A stretch of DNA of 9,989 nucleotides from Streptomycetaceae bacterium (GTDB lineage Bacteria; Actinomycetota; Actinomycetes; Nanopelagicales; Nanopelagicaceae), in assembly GCA_027490415.1 (NCBI GenBank), contig JAIXYD010000097.1, positions 1 through 9,989 of the forward strand, given 5' to 3'. The position numbers and the translations under genes are program-made. The notes beneath the pieces were generated by a model. That model was given only the letters and a program-made list of their open reading frames with translations, did no database searches and was not told the origin of the DNA. This document shows positions 8,977 to 9,989 of this stretch, one piece after another (positions within the stretch are counted from its first letter, which is position 1; each line of letters opens with the position of its first letter).

Positions 8977-9018
8977 CGACCCGTTACAGGCCGCCTACTA
9001 GGAAAAACCCTTATTGGG

Positions 9019-9024
9019 TATATT
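9019..9024 (+). promoter_or_regulatory. Putative leaderless -10 element (TATATT) of the zinc-ribbon/PH-like gene
   Basis: TATATT fits TANNNT and ends 6 nt before the ATG at 9031. A weaker alternative is TTGACG (8973-8978) and TACTAG (8996-9001) spaced by 17 nt, which would give a leader of about 20 nt. The TGGGAA just before the ATG is only a poor Shine-Dalgarno. Confidence 0.42.
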
Positions 9025-9030
9025 TGGGAA

Positions 9031-9813
9031 ATGTTCTGTTCAAACTGTGGAAATGAAGCCAAACCCTCAGCAAAGTTCTGTGAGGAATGCGGGAATCCAG
9101 TTCAGAGTCAGCCAAAGTCCAAGAGCAAGCCGAAGAATGAAACCTCAGAATTTATGGTCTCTTCTAAAAAAGCTGATGAGGTCTTAAGTCAAGCAAACAC
9201 AGTTGCCAATGAGTACAAAGATAAATCCAGCCTTAGAAAGCCATTAAAGGCGTTCTTGAATACCGGCTTTGCCAAAGAGAGAATTGAAGAATCGTGGTCA
9301 CAAAAAGCTATCGCGCGTTTTGATGGAAGCGCGAAAGAGAGCAGCATCTTGCCAAGAGAGATTTGTTTTGCTCAAGACTCAGTTTTATTTATTACCGAGA
9401 ATAACTTGCTCGCGAGGGGAACGGCGACTGCGCTGCGTAGATCAGAAATTCAGTACATAGAGGTAAGTCCGCTTCAATCTAATCTCACTTTCGGCCTGGC
9501 TCAACGCTCGGATTCATACTGGAAACTTACTTTTGTCACTAAGTGGGCTGGTCCTGCCGAGGATAAAAAAGAGAAAGGCCTATTCATGGCCTATGCCGAC
9601 AGCACGTGGAATTTCAAAGAAGGGGAAGTAAGTTTCTATTTGCCTCTGGGAAATTCAAGTTATCAAGCAGAGAAGTATGAAGAGATGTATTCTGAAAAGC
9701 TAGACACGGTGGCGGCTTTTTATCCAATTAAATTCTCAAACTTAGAAATTGTTCAGAATCGATCAATCGGATTTTTTATTGGCACAGGCTTTTGGCGAGA
9801 AATAGGCGGATAA
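9031..9813 (+). CDS. Zinc-ribbon protein with possible PH-like domain, hypothetical
   Basis: A 260-residue cytoplasmic protein of unknown function. It opens with a classic zinc ribbon, Cys3-x2-Cys6 and Cys17-x2-Cys20, of the zinc_ribbon_2 kind found at the front of many bacterial membrane and signalling proteins. A Lys/Ser/Pro-rich linker (26-36) is followed by a charged, probably helical stretch (43-95). The region about 96-200, with ILPREICFAQDSVLFITENNLLARG (105-129) and RRSEIQYIEV (135-144), has the strand rhythm of a bacterial PH-like domain, although this is a weak visual match. There is no signal peptide or membrane helix. It lies 54 nt downstream of the metalloprotease gene on the same strand; a TATATT 6 nt before its ATG suggests its own promoter. 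Five of ten Arg codons are AGA/AGG. Confidence 0.75.
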   Translation: MFCSNCGNEAKPSAKFCEECGNPVQSQPKSKSKPKNETSEFMVSSKKADEVLSQANTVANEYKDKSSLRKPLKAFLNTGFAKERIEESWSQKAIARFDGSAKESSILPREICFAQDSVLFITENNLLARGTATALRRSEIQYIEVSPLQSNLTFGLAQRSDSYWKLTFVTKWAGPAEDKKEKGLFMAYADSTWNFKEGEVSFYLPLGNSSYQAEKYEEMYSEKLDTVAAFYPIKFSNLEIVQNRSIGFFIGTGFWREIGG

Positions 9814-9872
9814 TTTTCATGCAGTCGCCTGCTGGGGTTAAAGATTTTCTCTGAGCGACTTAGGCTCCTGAG

Positions 9873-9945
9873 TGGGTTGTGAGGGACTCGAACCCCCGAC
9901 CCGGTGATTAAGAGTCACCTGCTCTACCAACTGAGCTAACAACCC
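9873..9945 (-). tRNA. tRNA-Lys (anticodon CUU)
   Basis: Read on the minus strand, this folds into a complete cloverleaf. The 7-bp acceptor stem GGGTTGT/ACAACCC is followed by discriminator A (position 9873). The D arm is GCTC-AGTTGGTA-GAGC and the anticodon arm is GGTGA-CTCTTAA-TCACC, with CTT at the centre of the loop. A 5-nt variable loop precedes the T arm GGGGG-TTCGAGT-CCCTC, which has one G-U pair. The anticodon CTT reads AAG lysine codons. No CCA is encoded after the discriminator. Upstream on the minus strand a TAGGGT at the window edge (9984-9989) could be its -10 box. Confidence 0.97.
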
Positions 9946-9989
9946 GGGGCGCTCATCGGCCGGAACTTCTGAACGCAGAGCAGACCCTA

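Noticed and set aside
9007..9024. ACCC-TTATT-GGGT hairpin before the zinc-ribbon/PH-like gene as a terminator of the metalloprotease gene
   Set aside because: The stem is only 4 bp and its 3' arm overlaps the likely -10 element TATATT, so a terminator cannot be supported.
9821..9852. GCAG-TCGC-CTGC hairpin with a distant TTTTCTCT tract as terminator of the 9031-9813 gene
   Set aside because: The stem is only 4 bp and the T-rich tract begins about a dozen nucleotides later, which is not an intrinsic terminator arrangement.

Overview
The window looks like chromosome from a free-living actinobacterium of moderate GC content. The best guess is a small-genome aquatic lineage of the Nanopelagicales (acI) type. 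This rests on three inferences: most genes carry a TANNNT -10-like hexamer 6-7 nt before the start codon (leaderless expression, common in Actinobacteria); one secreted protein has a small two-cysteine N-terminal module that I associate with these bacteria; and the gene content is compact and housekeeping. No rRNA or other taxonomic marker is present, so the assignment is tentative.

Left block, plus strand (16-4151): five closely spaced genes. They encode a class I SAM-dependent methyltransferase of the Methyltransf_32 type, a long E. coli-type argininosuccinate synthase (argG), a lipoprotein FKBP-type peptidyl-prolyl isomerase, a TRIC/UPF0126 membrane protein, and an SSAT-like GNAT acetyltransferase. 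The last two overlap by 4 bp. The first three genes each have their own putative leaderless promoter motif, so this may be a run of individually promoted genes rather than one operon.

Middle block, minus strand (6897-4131): a likely operon of a YtcJ-like amidohydrolase (TTG start), undecaprenyl-diphosphatase (uppP), and a small single-helix membrane protein with a DUF2007-like tail. Its last gene converges on the acetyltransferase gene with a 21-bp overlap.

Right block (6988-9813): three poorly characterised genes whose arginine codon use differs sharply from the rest. By hand count, AGA/AGG is about half or more of Arg codons here, against roughly 10-20% in the three housekeeping genes counted. 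They encode a 92-residue zinc-ribbon protein (minus strand), a 513-residue secreted M6-like metalloprotease (plus), and a 260-residue protein with an N-terminal zinc ribbon and a possible PH-like middle domain (plus). The 168-bp divergent gap between the first two carries interleaved inverted repeats and short direct repeats. The block ends near a tRNA-Lys(CUU) gene on the minus strand. Together this suggests a small accessory cassette next to a tRNA gene, but no integrase or convincing attachment repeat is visible.

No insertion sequence, CRISPR array or replication origin was seen, and no gene-free stretch exceeds 300 bases.
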